Counted from the first letter of the stretch, positions 17,830 to 26,541 are shown. The stretch: 64,000 bases of DNA from Metabacillus niabensis (GCF_020524345.1 NZ_JAIVLH010000005.1:62001-126000), one strand, 5' to 3'. The notes: generated from the letters alone by a model not told the origin. Numbers and translations: made by a program.

Positions 17830-18558
17830 TTACTGACTATCACCCATACCTGTGTAAGAACGGCCATTTGCTGCAACAGCTAAACTTTCAGCTCGTTGTT
17901 TACCTTCTGCTGCCCATAAGAATCCGCGACGCATCATAAGTGAAACTTCAGGCATTGAGACGATGTTTGCTTTATGACCTAATGAATTATAAAAAACATT
18001 TCCATGTCCCCAACGTTTTGTCCAGACTACAGGCATATCAACTGCTTTATTTGCTGCATGTGGTCCGTCAACGACTGGAAAACGTGTTGTGGCTAATACT
18101 TCAACAGCTGGATCGAAATGTAAGTAGTATTGTTCACTTACGACTTTAAAATCAGAAAGTCCTTCTAAAAGCGGACTTGTTGAATGCTTGATGTTCACCA
18201 TGTATTCCACACCATCATTTCCAGGGTGTGCAACCCAGTTACCGCCGGTCATAAATTGCCAGTCTACATTGTTTCGGAATGAGTCACACATTCCGCCATG
18301 ACATCCTGCTAAGCCAACACCGTTCATGACAGCTTCTGAAATATTTAGTACATATTTTTTCTCGATTTCTCCCATTGTCCAGTGCGGAACAATAAGGTCT
18401 AAAGATTTTAATTTTTCCGTATCAGCGTAAGATTCTAATGAATCAGATACTTCTACATTGAAATTTTCTTCTTCAAGAATTCCTTTAAAAATTTGACTTA
18501 TTTGTTCCGGTTCATGGCCGTCCCAGCCGCCCCAAACGATTAATGCATTTTTTTTCAT
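17830..18558 (-). CDS. ThuA-domain protein
   Basis: This 242-residue protein has the class-I-glutamine-amidotransferase-like ThuA fold: ALIVWGGWDGHEPEQI at the start, LAGCHGGMCDSFRNN, NIKHSTSPLLEGLSDFKVVSEQYYLHFDP and later WTKRWGHGNVFYNSLGHK. ThuA proteins go with trehalose/sucrose or 3-keto-sugar utilisation and often sit beside Gfo/Idh/MocA dehydrogenases, as here on both sides. An AAGGAGTG site precedes the ATG. The operon probably degrades an oxidised glycoside or disaccharide (inference). Confidence 0.92.
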   Translation of the reverse strand: MKKNALIVWGGWDGHEPEQISQIFKGILEEENFNVEVSDSLESYADTEKLKSLDLIVPHWTMGEIEKKYVLNISEAVMNGVGLAGCHGGMCDSFRNNVDWQFMTGGNWVAHPGNDGVEYMVNIKHSTSPLLEGLSDFKVVSEQYYLHFDPAVEVLATTRFPVVDGPHAANKAVDMPVVWTKRWGHGNVFYNSLGHKANIVSMPEVSLMMRRGFLWAAEGKQRAESLAVAANGRSYTGMGDSQ

Positions 18559-18593
18559 AGTTAAACACTCCTTAATAGGTTAAGTAAAAAATA

Positions 18594-19757
18594 TTAAACG
18601 TCAGACACTTTAATCCATTGGCGTTTTTCAATTGAGCGGTCAACAGCTTCTAAAACCTGTTGACATTTCACACCATCACGGAAGTTAGGAACAGGCTGAC
18701 GGTCTTCTTTAAACGCTTCCATTAATTCGACTACTTCATGAATAAATGTGTGTTCATATCCAATTGTGTGTCCTGGTGGCCACCAGTTTTCTGCAAATGC
18801 GTGAGCCGGGTCTGTTGCTAATACTCGACGGAATCCTTGAACATCATCACGATCATCTGTGAAGTAAACTTGAAGCTCATTCATTCGTTCAAAATCAAAG
18901 ATAACGCTTCCTTTACTGCCGTTGATTTCAAATGAATTCGTACAACGATGTCCTGCGGCATATCGTGTTGCTTCAAAGCTACCTAAAGCCCCATTAGCGA
19001 AACGTGTTAAGAATAAGGTAGCATCATCAACTGTTACTTCACCTTTTTCAGCATTTTCGTTACTACCTCCAGCCGATAAACCGGAAGTACCTGTTGTAAT
19101 AGGTCTTTGCTTAATAAACGTTTCACTCATACCAATTACTTCTGTCATATCGCCTATCAAATAATGTGCCAGGTCGATTAAATGAGCTCCTAGATCGCCG
19201 TGGGAACCAGAGCCGGCGATTTCTTTTTGAAGTCTCCAAGCAAGAGGGAAGTTCGGATCAATTAACCAATCTTGTAAGAACCAGGCACGGTAATGATAGA
19301 TATCACCTAACTTGCCTTCATCAATTAATTTTTTTGCTAGCATAACAGCAGGAGCGAAACGATAGTTGAAGCCTACCATATGTTTCACACCAGCAGCTTC
19401 AACAACCTCAAGCATTTCTATGGAATCTTCAAGTGTAAGCGCTAACGGTTTTTCGCAAAATACATGCTTGCCTGCTTTTGCAGCGGCAATTGTAATTTCC
19501 TTATGTACATCACTCGGTGCATTTATATCGATTAAATCGATATCATCACGTTGAATAAGTTCCTTCCATTCAGTTGTGTATTCCTCCCAGCCGAATTGTT
19601 TGGCAGCTTCTTTCACACCCTCTGGATTACGTCCGCAAATTACTTTCATTTCAGGATGAACAGTATTTGGGAAGAAAAGTGGAAGGTCACGATATGCGTG
19701 ACTATGAGCTTTCCCCATGAATTTATAGCCAATCATACCAACTTTAATATTGTTCAT
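18594..19757 (-). CDS. Gfo/Idh/MocA family oxidoreductase
   Basis: The 387-residue enzyme has an N-terminal Rossmann fold (VGMIGYKFMGKAHSHAYRD), the EKPLALTLEDSIEM motif, then GSGSHGDLGAHLIDLAHYLIGD, which holds the likely catalytic Asp/His. It is not a duplicate of the 16704 gene: the lengths and C-terminal halves differ, so two successive oxidoreductions or oxidation and re-reduction of one sugar are likely. It is the first enzyme gene after the LacI regulator, with GGGGG seven bases before the ATG. Confidence 0.93.
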   Translation of the reverse strand: MNNIKVGMIGYKFMGKAHSHAYRDLPLFFPNTVHPEMKVICGRNPEGVKEAAKQFGWEEYTTEWKELIQRDDIDLIDINAPSDVHKEITIAAAKAGKHVFCEKPLALTLEDSIEMLEVVEAAGVKHMVGFNYRFAPAVMLAKKLIDEGKLGDIYHYRAWFLQDWLIDPNFPLAWRLQKEIAGSGSHGDLGAHLIDLAHYLIGDMTEVIGMSETFIKQRPITTGTSGLSAGGSNENAEKGEVTVDDATLFLTRFANGALGSFEATRYAAGHRCTNSFEINGSKGSVIFDFERMNELQVYFTDDRDDVQGFRRVLATDPAHAFAENWWPPGHTIGYEHTFIHEVVELMEAFKEDRQPVPNFRDGVKCQQVLEAVDRSIEKRQWIKVSDV

Positions 19758-19810
19758 AACATATCCCCCTTTAAAAAGTTTTATAGAATTGGTTTTAAAA
19801 TCTATGATCA

Positions 19811-19843
19811 GTACTAGTGCCGGAAATCATCTGGTACTAGTAC
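19811..19843. repeat. Strong hairpin overlapping the lacI-family stop codon
   Basis: GTACTAGTGCC pairs with GGTACTAGTAC (11 positions, one G/T-type mismatch) around the loop GGAAATCATCT. The TAG stop of the regulator (19837-19839) lies inside the arm. There is no T-tract, so it is not a simple terminator. It may act in mRNA processing or differential stability, or be a regulator-binding site. Confidence 0.6.
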
Positions 19844-20868
19844 ATGTCAAGTGAGGTTGATTTGCGTTCAATTAATGTTACTGGTAGTCGAATTTGTTGT
19901 TCAGATTCATTACCTGAGATAAAATTCAATATTTTTTCAGCTGCCAGTTTTCCCATTTCATATAGTGGAACCCTTACAGTTGTAAGTGGAGGTGATGTCA
20001 TTCTTGCGATTTCAGAATCATCATAGCCAATGATTGCATAATCTGTGCCTGCTTGAAGTCCTAGTTCACCCAAGCCTTGCATAAGTCCAATTGCCATTCG
20101 GTCATTTGCAGAAAAGATTGCTTTAGATGTAGGTAGTAACTTTGAAATTTCTTTAGCGGCTTGATATCCGCTTTTTCTACTATAATTACCCTCGAAAACA
20201 AATTCTTTAGAAAATCGCTCATTCCTTTTGTCAAAAGCTTGTTTATAACCTTTGAAACGGTCAAGACTATTTGAATATTCCTTAGGTCCATTTATGAAAA
20301 TAACATGTCGGAATCCTTTATCAAGTAAAAAGGATGTTGCTTGGAAACTACCACCTACATGATCTGCATCAATTGTGTGAAAGGAATAGCCGGAATACGT
20401 TTGGTTAATAAGGCAATAAGGTAATTGTAATTGATGAAGTTCTTCTATAGCTTCTATTTCAGCAGCATTATCGCTGGAACCTAAAATAATGCATCCATCA
20501 ACACGTTGTGATTGAAAAAGCTGTACATAATTTTTTCGCTCATCTGGAGGTTGAAAAAGTAAGAGTAAGCCATAGCCAGATTCTCCAAGCTTTGCACCAA
20601 TACCACTGACTATCTCTGAGAAATAATGAGTGGACATGACATTCACCTTTGGTAAATAGGGAACGATCACACCGATGTTATGGCTTTTTCCTTTTGCAAA
20701 GTTTTGTGCAATGACATTAGGATGATAATTAAGCTCTTTAGCAGCTTGAAGTACTTTACGTTTTGTCTCTTCGCGCAGAGGCGATACATTGTTGAATACC
20801 CGGGAAACAGTCGCTTCAGAAACGCCTGCTAATCTGGCAACATCTTTTCTATTAGCTAATGTATTCAC
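19837..20868 (-). CDS. LacI-family transcriptional regulator of the Gfo/ThuA operon
   Basis: The 343-residue protein has a LacI helix-turn-helix at residues about 8-28 (DVARLAGVSEATVSRVFNN), the hinge YHPNVIAQNFAKGKSHNIGV and a periplasmic-binding-protein-like sugar domain ending LTTVRVPLYEMGKLAAE. It heads the operon with the ThuA and Gfo/Idh/MocA genes, so it probably represses them until the sugar binds. The start is odd: the GTG at 20868 directly abuts AGGGG with no spacing, and an in-frame TAG lies just upstream, so no better canonical start exists. A candidate imperfect operator, TGTACACGCGTTCA, lies near 20883-20896. Confidence 0.92.
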   Translation of the reverse strand: MNTLANRKDVARLAGVSEATVSRVFNNVSPLREETKRKVLQAAKELNYHPNVIAQNFAKGKSHNIGVIVPYLPKVNVMSTHYFSEIVSGIGAKLGESGYGLLLLFQPPDERKNYVQLFQSQRVDGCIILGSSDNAAEIEAIEELHQLQLPYCLINQTYSGYSFHTIDADHVGGSFQATSFLLDKGFRHVIFINGPKEYSNSLDRFKGYKQAFDKRNERFSKEFVFEGNYSRKSGYQAAKEISKLLPTSKAIFSANDRMAIGLMQGLGELGLQAGTDYAIIGYDDSEIARMTSPPLTTVRVPLYEMGKLAAEKILNFISGNESEQQIRLPVTLIERKSTSLDMY

Positions 20869-20896
20869 CCCCTAAACATATTATGTACACGCGTTC

Positions 20897-21174
20897 ATTT
20901 TCTCTTGTTTTGAAGTAAATGTCAATATGAAATCTATGAAAATAGGAAATTATTTGAATGTAGAAAAAAATAAATGTTTTTAGGTTTATCTTTTGTTAAT
21001 TAGGGTATGTAGAAAAAGACAGTATCCCCCCTGATACTTTCTATATGAAAAACTTGAGGAGCCTCTGTACTTTGTATAGAGGTTTACTTTTTGTATTTGA
21101 TAAAAAATGGGCCATTTTACCTGATTTGGAAATTAGGTGTTGAAAGATAAAAATTAAGTGCTTATACTGAAAAA
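20897..21174. other. Divergent intergenic region between the two LacI genes
   Basis: This holds promoters for both regulators. It also contains a possible small transcript at about 21003-21100 (listed separately). Beyond this I see only AT-rich sequence. Confidence 0.5.
21003..21100 (+). ncRNA. Possible small structured RNA or leader
   Basis: Three short foldable pieces follow one another: GGGTAT...TATCCC, AGTATC...GATACT and finally CCTCT / AGAGG with a T-rich tail (TTTACTTTTTG). The last looks like a terminator with no gene before it. No known family is recognised. Confidence 0.25.
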
Positions 21175-21188
21175 TGTAATCGGTTACA
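21175..21188. promoter_or_regulatory. LacI-family operator 1 (TGTAATCGGTTACA)
   Basis: This is a 14-base palindrome of LacI-family type with a central CG, just upstream of the lacI-family gene at 21234, so probably autoregulatory. It also satisfies the CcpA cre consensus at every defined position. Confidence 0.8.
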
Positions 21189-21233
21189 AAAATGGTACAA
21201 AGAGAAAAAGTTATCCGCAGGGAGAATGGTTAT

Positions 21234-22259
21234 ATGGTGAAAATGCGTGATGTGGCTAAATTAGCAAACGTCTCAGTTGCTACTGTTTCAAGGGTGCTGC
21301 ATAATCCTGAAACTGTAAGAGAACCAACAAGAAAGAAAGTATTAAGTGTTATTGAACAGTTAAATTATCAACCTAATATGCTAGCACGCCAGTTCCGTAG
21401 AAATGAAACTAAAATCATTCTCGTAGTAGTACCAAGTATTATGAATACAGTTTTTTCGGGTATTATTGAAGGAATTGAGTACGAAGCATCCAAGCATGGA
21501 TACCGAGTTTTATTAGGGAATACGAATAGAAATGTAGAAAACGAGTATGGTCTCGTTGAATTATTAAAGCAAAAACAAACAGACGGAATGATACTGTTAT
21601 CAGAGCGAATGGATGCTGACTATATAAAGGCATTAAGTGAAGAATATCCGCTTGTTTTAGCTACAGCTTATATCGAAGGTTTAAAGGTACCCTCTGTATC
21701 AATCGATAATGTTAGTAGTAGTCGTGACGCTGTTGAACATCTTATTGGTTTGGGTCATCGTGAAATTGCTCATATTACGGGTCCGTTGAAGTTTGCGATG
21801 TCCAGAGGTAGATATAAAGGTTATAAGCAAGCTTTGATGCAAAACAATATAGAGATTCGTAATATGCTTGTTCAAGAGGGAGACTATACTTTTGAATCTG
21901 GCTATAATCAAATGTTAAAAATAATGGCAATCGAGAAAACCCCAACTGCTATTTTTGCAGCAAACGATGATATGGCAATGGGGGCAATAAAGGCAGCAAA
22001 AGAGCTAGGACATAGTGTCCCAACAGATTTAGCTGTAGTGGGATTTGATAATATCGGCTTTTCTTCTAAATTTGATCCAGCGTTAACAACTGTAGCTCAA
22101 CCACTTTTTGAAATGGGACAAAAGTCAATGAATTTACTACTCTTGCAAATGCAGGGAAAACCGATAGTGAAGTCACAATATGTATTAGAATGTGAATTAA
22201 TTGTTAGAGAATCATGTGGTGGGAAGGAAAAGGTGCTAAATGAAAAACTAAACACATAA
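21234..22259 (+). CDS. LacI-family transcriptional regulator of the sugar ABC operon
   Basis: The 341-residue regulator has its helix-turn-helix at the N-terminus (MRDVAKLANVSVATVSRVLH), then the hinge YQPNMLARQFRRNETKII and a sugar-binding domain closing with TTVAQPLFEMGQKSMNLLL. I chose the ATG at 21234 over the upstream in-frame ATG at 21192 because GGGAGA precedes it and the longer form would add residues before the DNA-binding domain. Three TGTAAYCGRTTACA operators flank the gene, one before it and two after it, upstream of the isomerase and transporter genes. Confidence 0.94.
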   Translation: MVKMRDVAKLANVSVATVSRVLHNPETVREPTRKKVLSVIEQLNYQPNMLARQFRRNETKIILVVVPSIMNTVFSGIIEGIEYEASKHGYRVLLGNTNRNVENEYGLVELLKQKQTDGMILLSERMDADYIKALSEEYPLVLATAYIEGLKVPSVSIDNVSSSRDAVEHLIGLGHREIAHITGPLKFAMSRGRYKGYKQALMQNNIEIRNMLVQEGDYTFESGYNQMLKIMAIEKTPTAIFAANDDMAMGAIKAAKELGHSVPTDLAVVGFDNIGFSSKFDPALTTVAQPLFEMGQKSMNLLLLQMQGKPIVKSQYVLECELIVRESCGGKEKVLNEKLNT

Positions 22260-22261
22260 AA

Positions 22262-22275
22262 TGTAATCGGTTACA
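22262..22275. promoter_or_regulatory. LacI-family operator 2 (TGTAATCGGTTACA)
   Basis: It is identical to operator 1 and lies two bases after the regulator stop codon. It is 62 bp from operator 3, about six helical turns, which would suit looping or cooperative binding. Confidence 0.82.
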
Positions 22276-22279
22276 GTTA

Positions 22280-22287
22280 AAGGAGGT
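22280..22287 (+). promoter_or_regulatory. Orphan perfect Shine-Dalgarno sequence
   Basis: AAAGGAGGTGA (22279-22289) lies between operators 2 and 3 with no ATG/GTG/TTG at normal spacing. The nearest ATG (22305) opens only a seven-codon frame. It may be a remnant or drive a mini-leader. Confidence 0.4.
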
Positions 22288-22323
22288 GAATATCTAAATA
22301 TTCTATGAAAATAGAAAGAAATT

Positions 22324-22337
22324 TGTAACCGATTACA
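22324..22337. promoter_or_regulatory. LacI-family operator 3 (TGTAACCGATTACA)
   Basis: This is the reverse complement form TGTAATCGGTTACA of operators 1 and 2, placed 32 bp before the isomerase start. It also fits the cre consensus. Confidence 0.82.
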
Positions 22338-22368
22338 TATTTTTAGCCATGGAAAGGATGATTTGTTT

Positions 22369-23133
22369 ATGGCGAACTTTCAATTCAGCTTACAGTTATT
22401 CACATTACGTGAAGAGACTGAAAAAGATTTTGTAGGAACACTAGAGAAGGTAGCAAAACTTGGATATCAAGGAGTAGAGTTTGCAGGATATGGAGGACTA
22501 CCAGCAGGTCAATTGAAAAATGAACTTGATCGATTAAGACTGAAAGCAAGCTCTAGTCATGTTCCAATTGCGATGCTTGAAAATGAATTAGACCAGGTCA
22601 TAGAATACCAGCAAATAATAGGTAGTCAACATATTGCATGTCCTGTACTACCAGCTGAGAGAAGAACAAAAGAGGCTTACAATGAACTAATTCCAATCCT
22701 AAATGAAATTGGCCGAAGATGTCATGAATCAGGCATTACTCTTTCTTATCATAATCATGATTTTGAATTAATTGAATTAGATAATGGTAAAAAGCCTTTA
22801 GAACTTCTATTAGATGAAACCAATCCTGAATGGGTGAAGGCAGAATTTGATGTATATTGGTTAACAAAAGCTGGTGAAGATCCAGTTCAGTGGTTAAAAC
22901 GTTATGAAGGAAGAACACCACTTGTTCACCTAAAGGATATGACAACAGATGGGGAGATGTTTTTTGCGGAATTAGGAACTGGTGGGGTTAATCTAGACGG
23001 TGTGCTAAATCAAGGGGAACAATCAAATGTAGAGTGGTTTGTTGTTGAACAGGACAGATCGAGAAGATCGCCGTTAGAGAGCATTGAGATCAGCATGAAT
23101 TATTTGAAAAATAAGCAATTGATAACAAATTAA
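22369..23133 (+). CDS. Sugar phosphate isomerase/epimerase (xylose-isomerase-like TIM barrel)
   Basis: This 254-residue AP-endonuclease-2-like barrel protein has FSLQLFTLREETEKDF, GVEFAGYGG, the metal-site LSYHNHDFELIE, AEFDVYWLTKAG and VHLKDM. The Glu, Asp and His of these blocks would bind the divalent metal. Such proteins isomerise or dehydrate sugars, keto-sugars and inositol derivatives. The ATG at 22369 with AAAGGATG upstream is preferred over the in-frame TTG at 22363. It precedes the ABC importer genes, and the whole unit is probably controlled by the LacI regulator upstream. Confidence 0.92.
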   Translation: MANFQFSLQLFTLREETEKDFVGTLEKVAKLGYQGVEFAGYGGLPAGQLKNELDRLRLKASSSHVPIAMLENELDQVIEYQQIIGSQHIACPVLPAERRTKEAYNELIPILNEIGRRCHESGITLSYHNHDFELIELDNGKKPLELLLDETNPEWVKAEFDVYWLTKAGEDPVQWLKRYEGRTPLVHLKDMTTDGEMFFAELGTGGVNLDGVLNQGEQSNVEWFVVEQDRSRRSPLESIEISMNYLKNKQLITN

Positions 23134-23164
23134 AGCTGATAACGAAAACAAAGGGGATGGAAGA

Positions 23165-24466
23165 ATGAAGAAACTATTATCTGTTTTCACAATTATAGCG
23201 CTTTTACTACTAGCTGCATGTGGACTTAACGGGGGTGGTTCAACAGAGCAAGCAACCTCTGAAACTGAAAAGAGTGAGTCAAATGGTGGCAAAACGACAC
23301 TAGAATTCTGGCATATTGATCCAGGCGAAAGAGAAGTTGTTTATGAAGAGGCTGTGAAACGTTTTGAGGAAAATCATCCAGATGTTGAAGTGAAAATGCT
23401 TCAAATTCCAAATGATGCCTATAAGCAAAAGCTATCTGTCGCTATGTCTGGTAATAAGGCACCAGATGTATTCCATAGTTGGGGCGGCGGCTGGTTAAAG
23501 AACTTTGTTGACCAAGGAAAAGTATATGATATTACAGAATCAACGGATAAATCTCATTTCAATGAGCTTGCTCTTAACAATGCGACATATGACGGTAAAA
23601 TTTATGGCTTGCCATTAGGTTTATCATTGGATGTTGTTTTCTATAACAAAGAGATTTTTGATAAATATGGATTAAAAGCACCCAAAACATATGATGAATG
23701 GTTAAATGTTATTGATACGCTTAAAGAAAATGACATTATTCCTATTGCTTTAGCTAATCAAACAAAGTGGCCAGGTGCCTATCATTTTATGAATTTTGCA
23801 AGCAGAATTGCAGGTCCTGAATTATTCGAAAGTGCTTTGAATAGAGAAGGAAGAGGATTCGATGACCCAGCATATGTTGAGGCAGGAAAGTATATTCAAG
23901 ATCTAGTAAAAAGAGATGCATTCAACCCAGGATTTAATGGTGTTCCATATGATGAAGGTCAAGGCCGTCAGTTACTGTATACTGGTCAGGCAGCAATGAT
24001 GGACATGACAATCTCATTCGTAAATAACGTAAGACAAGAAGCACCTGAATTTGAAGAAAAGCTAGATTTCTTCCTATACCCAACGGTTCCTGGTGGTAAA
24101 GGAGATCAAACACATGTAGGCGCAAATACTGGTCCTGTTTGGTCAGTAGCACAAAACAGTAAAAACCCTGACCTAGCTGCTGAACTAGCTAATGAACTAG
24201 CTAGTGCTGAAACGGCTCAAAATTATACAGATCGAACTGGTGCACTAACAGGTGTTAAAGACATTGTTCCAAATGATGAATTTACAAAACGTTTTTACGA
24301 TGTGGTGGAACAAGCAACTCACTTACAAATGCCTTATGACCAAACACTTCCACCTGAGTTAGCGGAATTACATAAAGATACGACTCAAGCGATCTTTGGT
24401 CTAGATATGACACCTGAAGAGGCTGCGAAGAAAATGGAAGAGAAAGCGAAAGAGGTTTTAGAGTAA
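23165..24466 (+). CDS. ABC sugar importer, extracellular solute-binding lipoprotein
   Basis: The 433-residue protein has a lipoprotein signal with Cys19 (LLAACGLNGG), a Thr/Glu/Ser linker, then a family 1 solute-binding domain (TLEFWHIDPGEREV, PDVFHSWGGGWLKNFVDQGK, YGLPLGLSLDVVFYNKEIFDKYG). It would be anchored outside the membrane and deliver a mono- or oligosaccharide to the two permeases that follow. A GGGGATGG site precedes the ATG. The conserved tryptophan and Asp positions suit a carbohydrate ligand, but the sugar cannot be named. Confidence 0.95.
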   Translation: MKKLLSVFTIIALLLLAACGLNGGGSTEQATSETEKSESNGGKTTLEFWHIDPGEREVVYEEAVKRFEENHPDVEVKMLQIPNDAYKQKLSVAMSGNKAPDVFHSWGGGWLKNFVDQGKVYDITESTDKSHFNELALNNATYDGKIYGLPLGLSLDVVFYNKEIFDKYGLKAPKTYDEWLNVIDTLKENDIIPIALANQTKWPGAYHFMNFASRIAGPELFESALNREGRGFDDPAYVEAGKYIQDLVKRDAFNPGFNGVPYDEGQGRQLLYTGQAAMMDMTISFVNNVRQEAPEFEEKLDFFLYPTVPGGKGDQTHVGANTGPVWSVAQNSKNPDLAAELANELASAETAQNYTDRTGALTGVKDIVPNDEFTKRFYDVVEQATHLQMPYDQTLPPELAELHKDTTQAIFGLDMTPEEAAKKMEEKAKEVLE

Positions 24467-24519
24467 TACAGTAGGAGGGGGTATTTCCCCCTCTTGTTGT
24501 AACAAAAGGAGTGACTGAA

Positions 24520-25467
24520 ATGGATACACATGTAAAAGTTGCTGATCGTCAAGTGATGGTTAGACAGAATTCAGCTGCCAAGTATAAAAAATTAAGGAGT
24601 GCTCTAACAATTGGAGCTTTTGTTGCACCTGCGATTATTATTTATACTGTTTATGTTTTGTTTCCGATTATATCAACCTTAATGTACAGCTTTTATAAAT
24701 GGGACGGCATGGGTGTAGGAGTATTTGTTGGATTACAAAATTATGTAGACCTTTTTAAAGACGCAATTTTTTGGAGAGCTCTCACAAACAATACATGGGT
24801 CGTATTAACTTCGGTATTTGCTCAAATTCCTTTAGGTTTAGTCATGGCTCTAATGCTATTTGCACCAATTAAAGGAATTAAATTCTTTGGTAGTGTTTAT
24901 TTCTTTCCATTTCTAATGTCAACTGTAGCAATCGGTTTGTTATGGGTCTTAATGTTCGATCCAATCAATGGGATTATTAACAGTATTATTAATCTTTTTG
25001 GCTTTGAAAATGTTTCATGGCTCAGTGAAACAAATACCGCATTATTTGCTGTGTTATTAGTTATCGTTTGGCAATTCTCTCCGTTCTATATGATTCTTTT
25101 TAAAGCAGCCATTGTAGGAATTTCTGACGAATTATATGAAGCCGCTGAAATTGATGGGGCAAATCCATTTCAAAAGTTTTTTAAAATTACATTACCACTT
25201 CTCATGCCAACGATTGTAAGTTCTTCTATTTTGGCAATTGTAGGATCATTAAAAGCGTTTGATATTTTCTATATCATGACAGGTGGAGGTCCTAACCACG
25301 GTACTGAACTATTAGGGACTTATATGTTTAAACAGGCGTTTATCAATTTCAATATGGGTTATGCTAGTGCGATTGCCTTTGTTATGTTCTTTTTAGCCTT
25401 ATTCGTTACGATCATTATTCAGGTGATGGATCATTTGCGTAAAAAGAAAGGAGCCTACGGAATATGA
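24520..25467 (+). CDS. ABC sugar importer permease (MalF/UgpA type)
   Basis: This 315-residue membrane protein has six helices and the cytoplasmic coupling motif EAAEIDGANPFQKFFKITLPLL that contacts the ATPase. The ATG at 24520 is used because AAAGGAG lies eight bases upstream; the in-frame GTG at 24511 overlaps that site. The stop overlaps the next permease by four bases (ATGA), as expected for two subunits made in equal amounts. Confidence 0.95.
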   Translation: MDTHVKVADRQVMVRQNSAAKYKKLRSALTIGAFVAPAIIIYTVYVLFPIISTLMYSFYKWDGMGVGVFVGLQNYVDLFKDAIFWRALTNNTWVVLTSVFAQIPLGLVMALMLFAPIKGIKFFGSVYFFPFLMSTVAIGLLWVLMFDPINGIINSIINLFGFENVSWLSETNTALFAVLLVIVWQFSPFYMILFKAAIVGISDELYEAAEIDGANPFQKFFKITLPLLMPTIVSSSILAIVGSLKAFDIFYIMTGGGPNHGTELLGTYMFKQAFINFNMGYASAIAFVMFFLALFVTIIIQVMDHLRKKKGAYGI

Positions 25468-26285
25468 CGATGGGATTTAAAAAAGTACCTCTATATATTA
25501 TTGCTATTATGTTGTTAGTTTTCACTGGCTTTCCTTTCATTTATATGATTTCAACTTCACTTAAATCACGTAGCCAATTCTTTGAAGAACCATTTGCTCT
25601 ATTTTCATCGTTTAATCTGGAAAATTTTCAATCGGTGTTTGAAATGGGATTAACCCGTTATTTCTTAAACAGTATATTGGTTTCTATTGTAGCTGTTTTT
25701 GTTGTAATGCTTGTAGCAGCGTTAGCGAGTTATCCTTTAAGTAGAATGAAATTTAAGTTCAATAAAGTATTATTCTTACTGTTTATATCAGGAATGATGT
25801 TGCCTATACATGCTACTCTTATTCCGATTTTTAAACTTACACAAAGCATGGGGGTTTTTGATACGGTTTGGGCTTTATTGGGACCATATATCGCTTTTAG
25901 TCTGCCAATCTCCATTTTTATTTTGACTCAGTTTATGCAGGAGATTCCAAAATCATTGGAAGAAGCAGCAAAAATGGATGGCTGTAATCATTTTGGAATC
26001 TTCTGGAGAGTGATTCTGCCGATGTTAACACCTGCATTAATGACAGTGCTGATCTATAACTTTATCCACCTGTGGAATGAGTTTGTTTTTGCACTGGTAT
26101 TAATTTCAAGTCCAGAAAATATGACCTTACCATTAGGCTTGCAAGACTTTAAAGGGGAGTTCTCAGTTAATATACCCGGTCTTATGGCTGCCTTAACACT
26201 AGCAAGCTTGCCTATTCTAGTTGTTTATCTTTTCTCTCAAGAGAAAGTTGTTAAAGGTTTAGCTGGTGGAGCTGTTAAAGGATAA
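25464..26285 (+). CDS. ABC sugar importer permease (MalG/UgpE type)
   Basis: The 273-residue second permease has six helices and the motif EEAAKMDGCNHFGIFWRVILPML. It overlaps the first permease by ATGA, with AAAGGAG nine bases before. No ATP-binding subunit gene follows; a terminator closes the operon. As in many Bacillus sugar importers, a shared MsmX-type ATPase encoded elsewhere probably powers it (established for the family, inferred here). Confidence 0.95.
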   Translation: MTMGFKKVPLYIIAIMLLVFTGFPFIYMISTSLKSRSQFFEEPFALFSSFNLENFQSVFEMGLTRYFLNSILVSIVAVFVVMLVAALASYPLSRMKFKFNKVLFLLFISGMMLPIHATLIPIFKLTQSMGVFDTVWALLGPYIAFSLPISIFILTQFMQEIPKSLEEAAKMDGCNHFGIFWRVILPMLTPALMTVLIYNFIHLWNEFVFALVLISSPENMTLPLGLQDFKGEFSVNIPGLMAALTLASLPILVVYLFSQEKVVKGLAGGAVKG

Positions 26286-26298
26286 GAAGATAAATGAG

Positions 26299-26334
26299 AG
26301 AAGTGAGTCTTTTATGGCTCACTTCTTTTGTTTG
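26299..26334 (+). terminator. Terminator of the sugar importer operon
   Basis: The nine-base perfect stem AGAAGTGAG / CTCACTTCT is followed by TTTGTTTG. Confidence 0.88.
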
Positions 26335-26541
26335 AAATATAATAACTAATATTAGTTTTCGCATCATTAATCGGTATGGAAACTAATTAATTTGTGTTGA
26401 AAAAACAACCACATTTAAGAGAGCTGTTTTCTTAAGAAAATCTTCATATTTCCCCTACCTTTAAATTAAGAACTTCTGATTATACTTAGAACATCCGAAG
26501 CAAATTAACACATGGTATACTTTCGAAAGGAGGTTAGATAC

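Noticed and set aside
20883-20896. TGTACACGCGTTCA as a cre or LacI operator
   Set aside because: It matches only partly and is not a clean palindrome; kept as a remark in the regulator entry and not as a feature.
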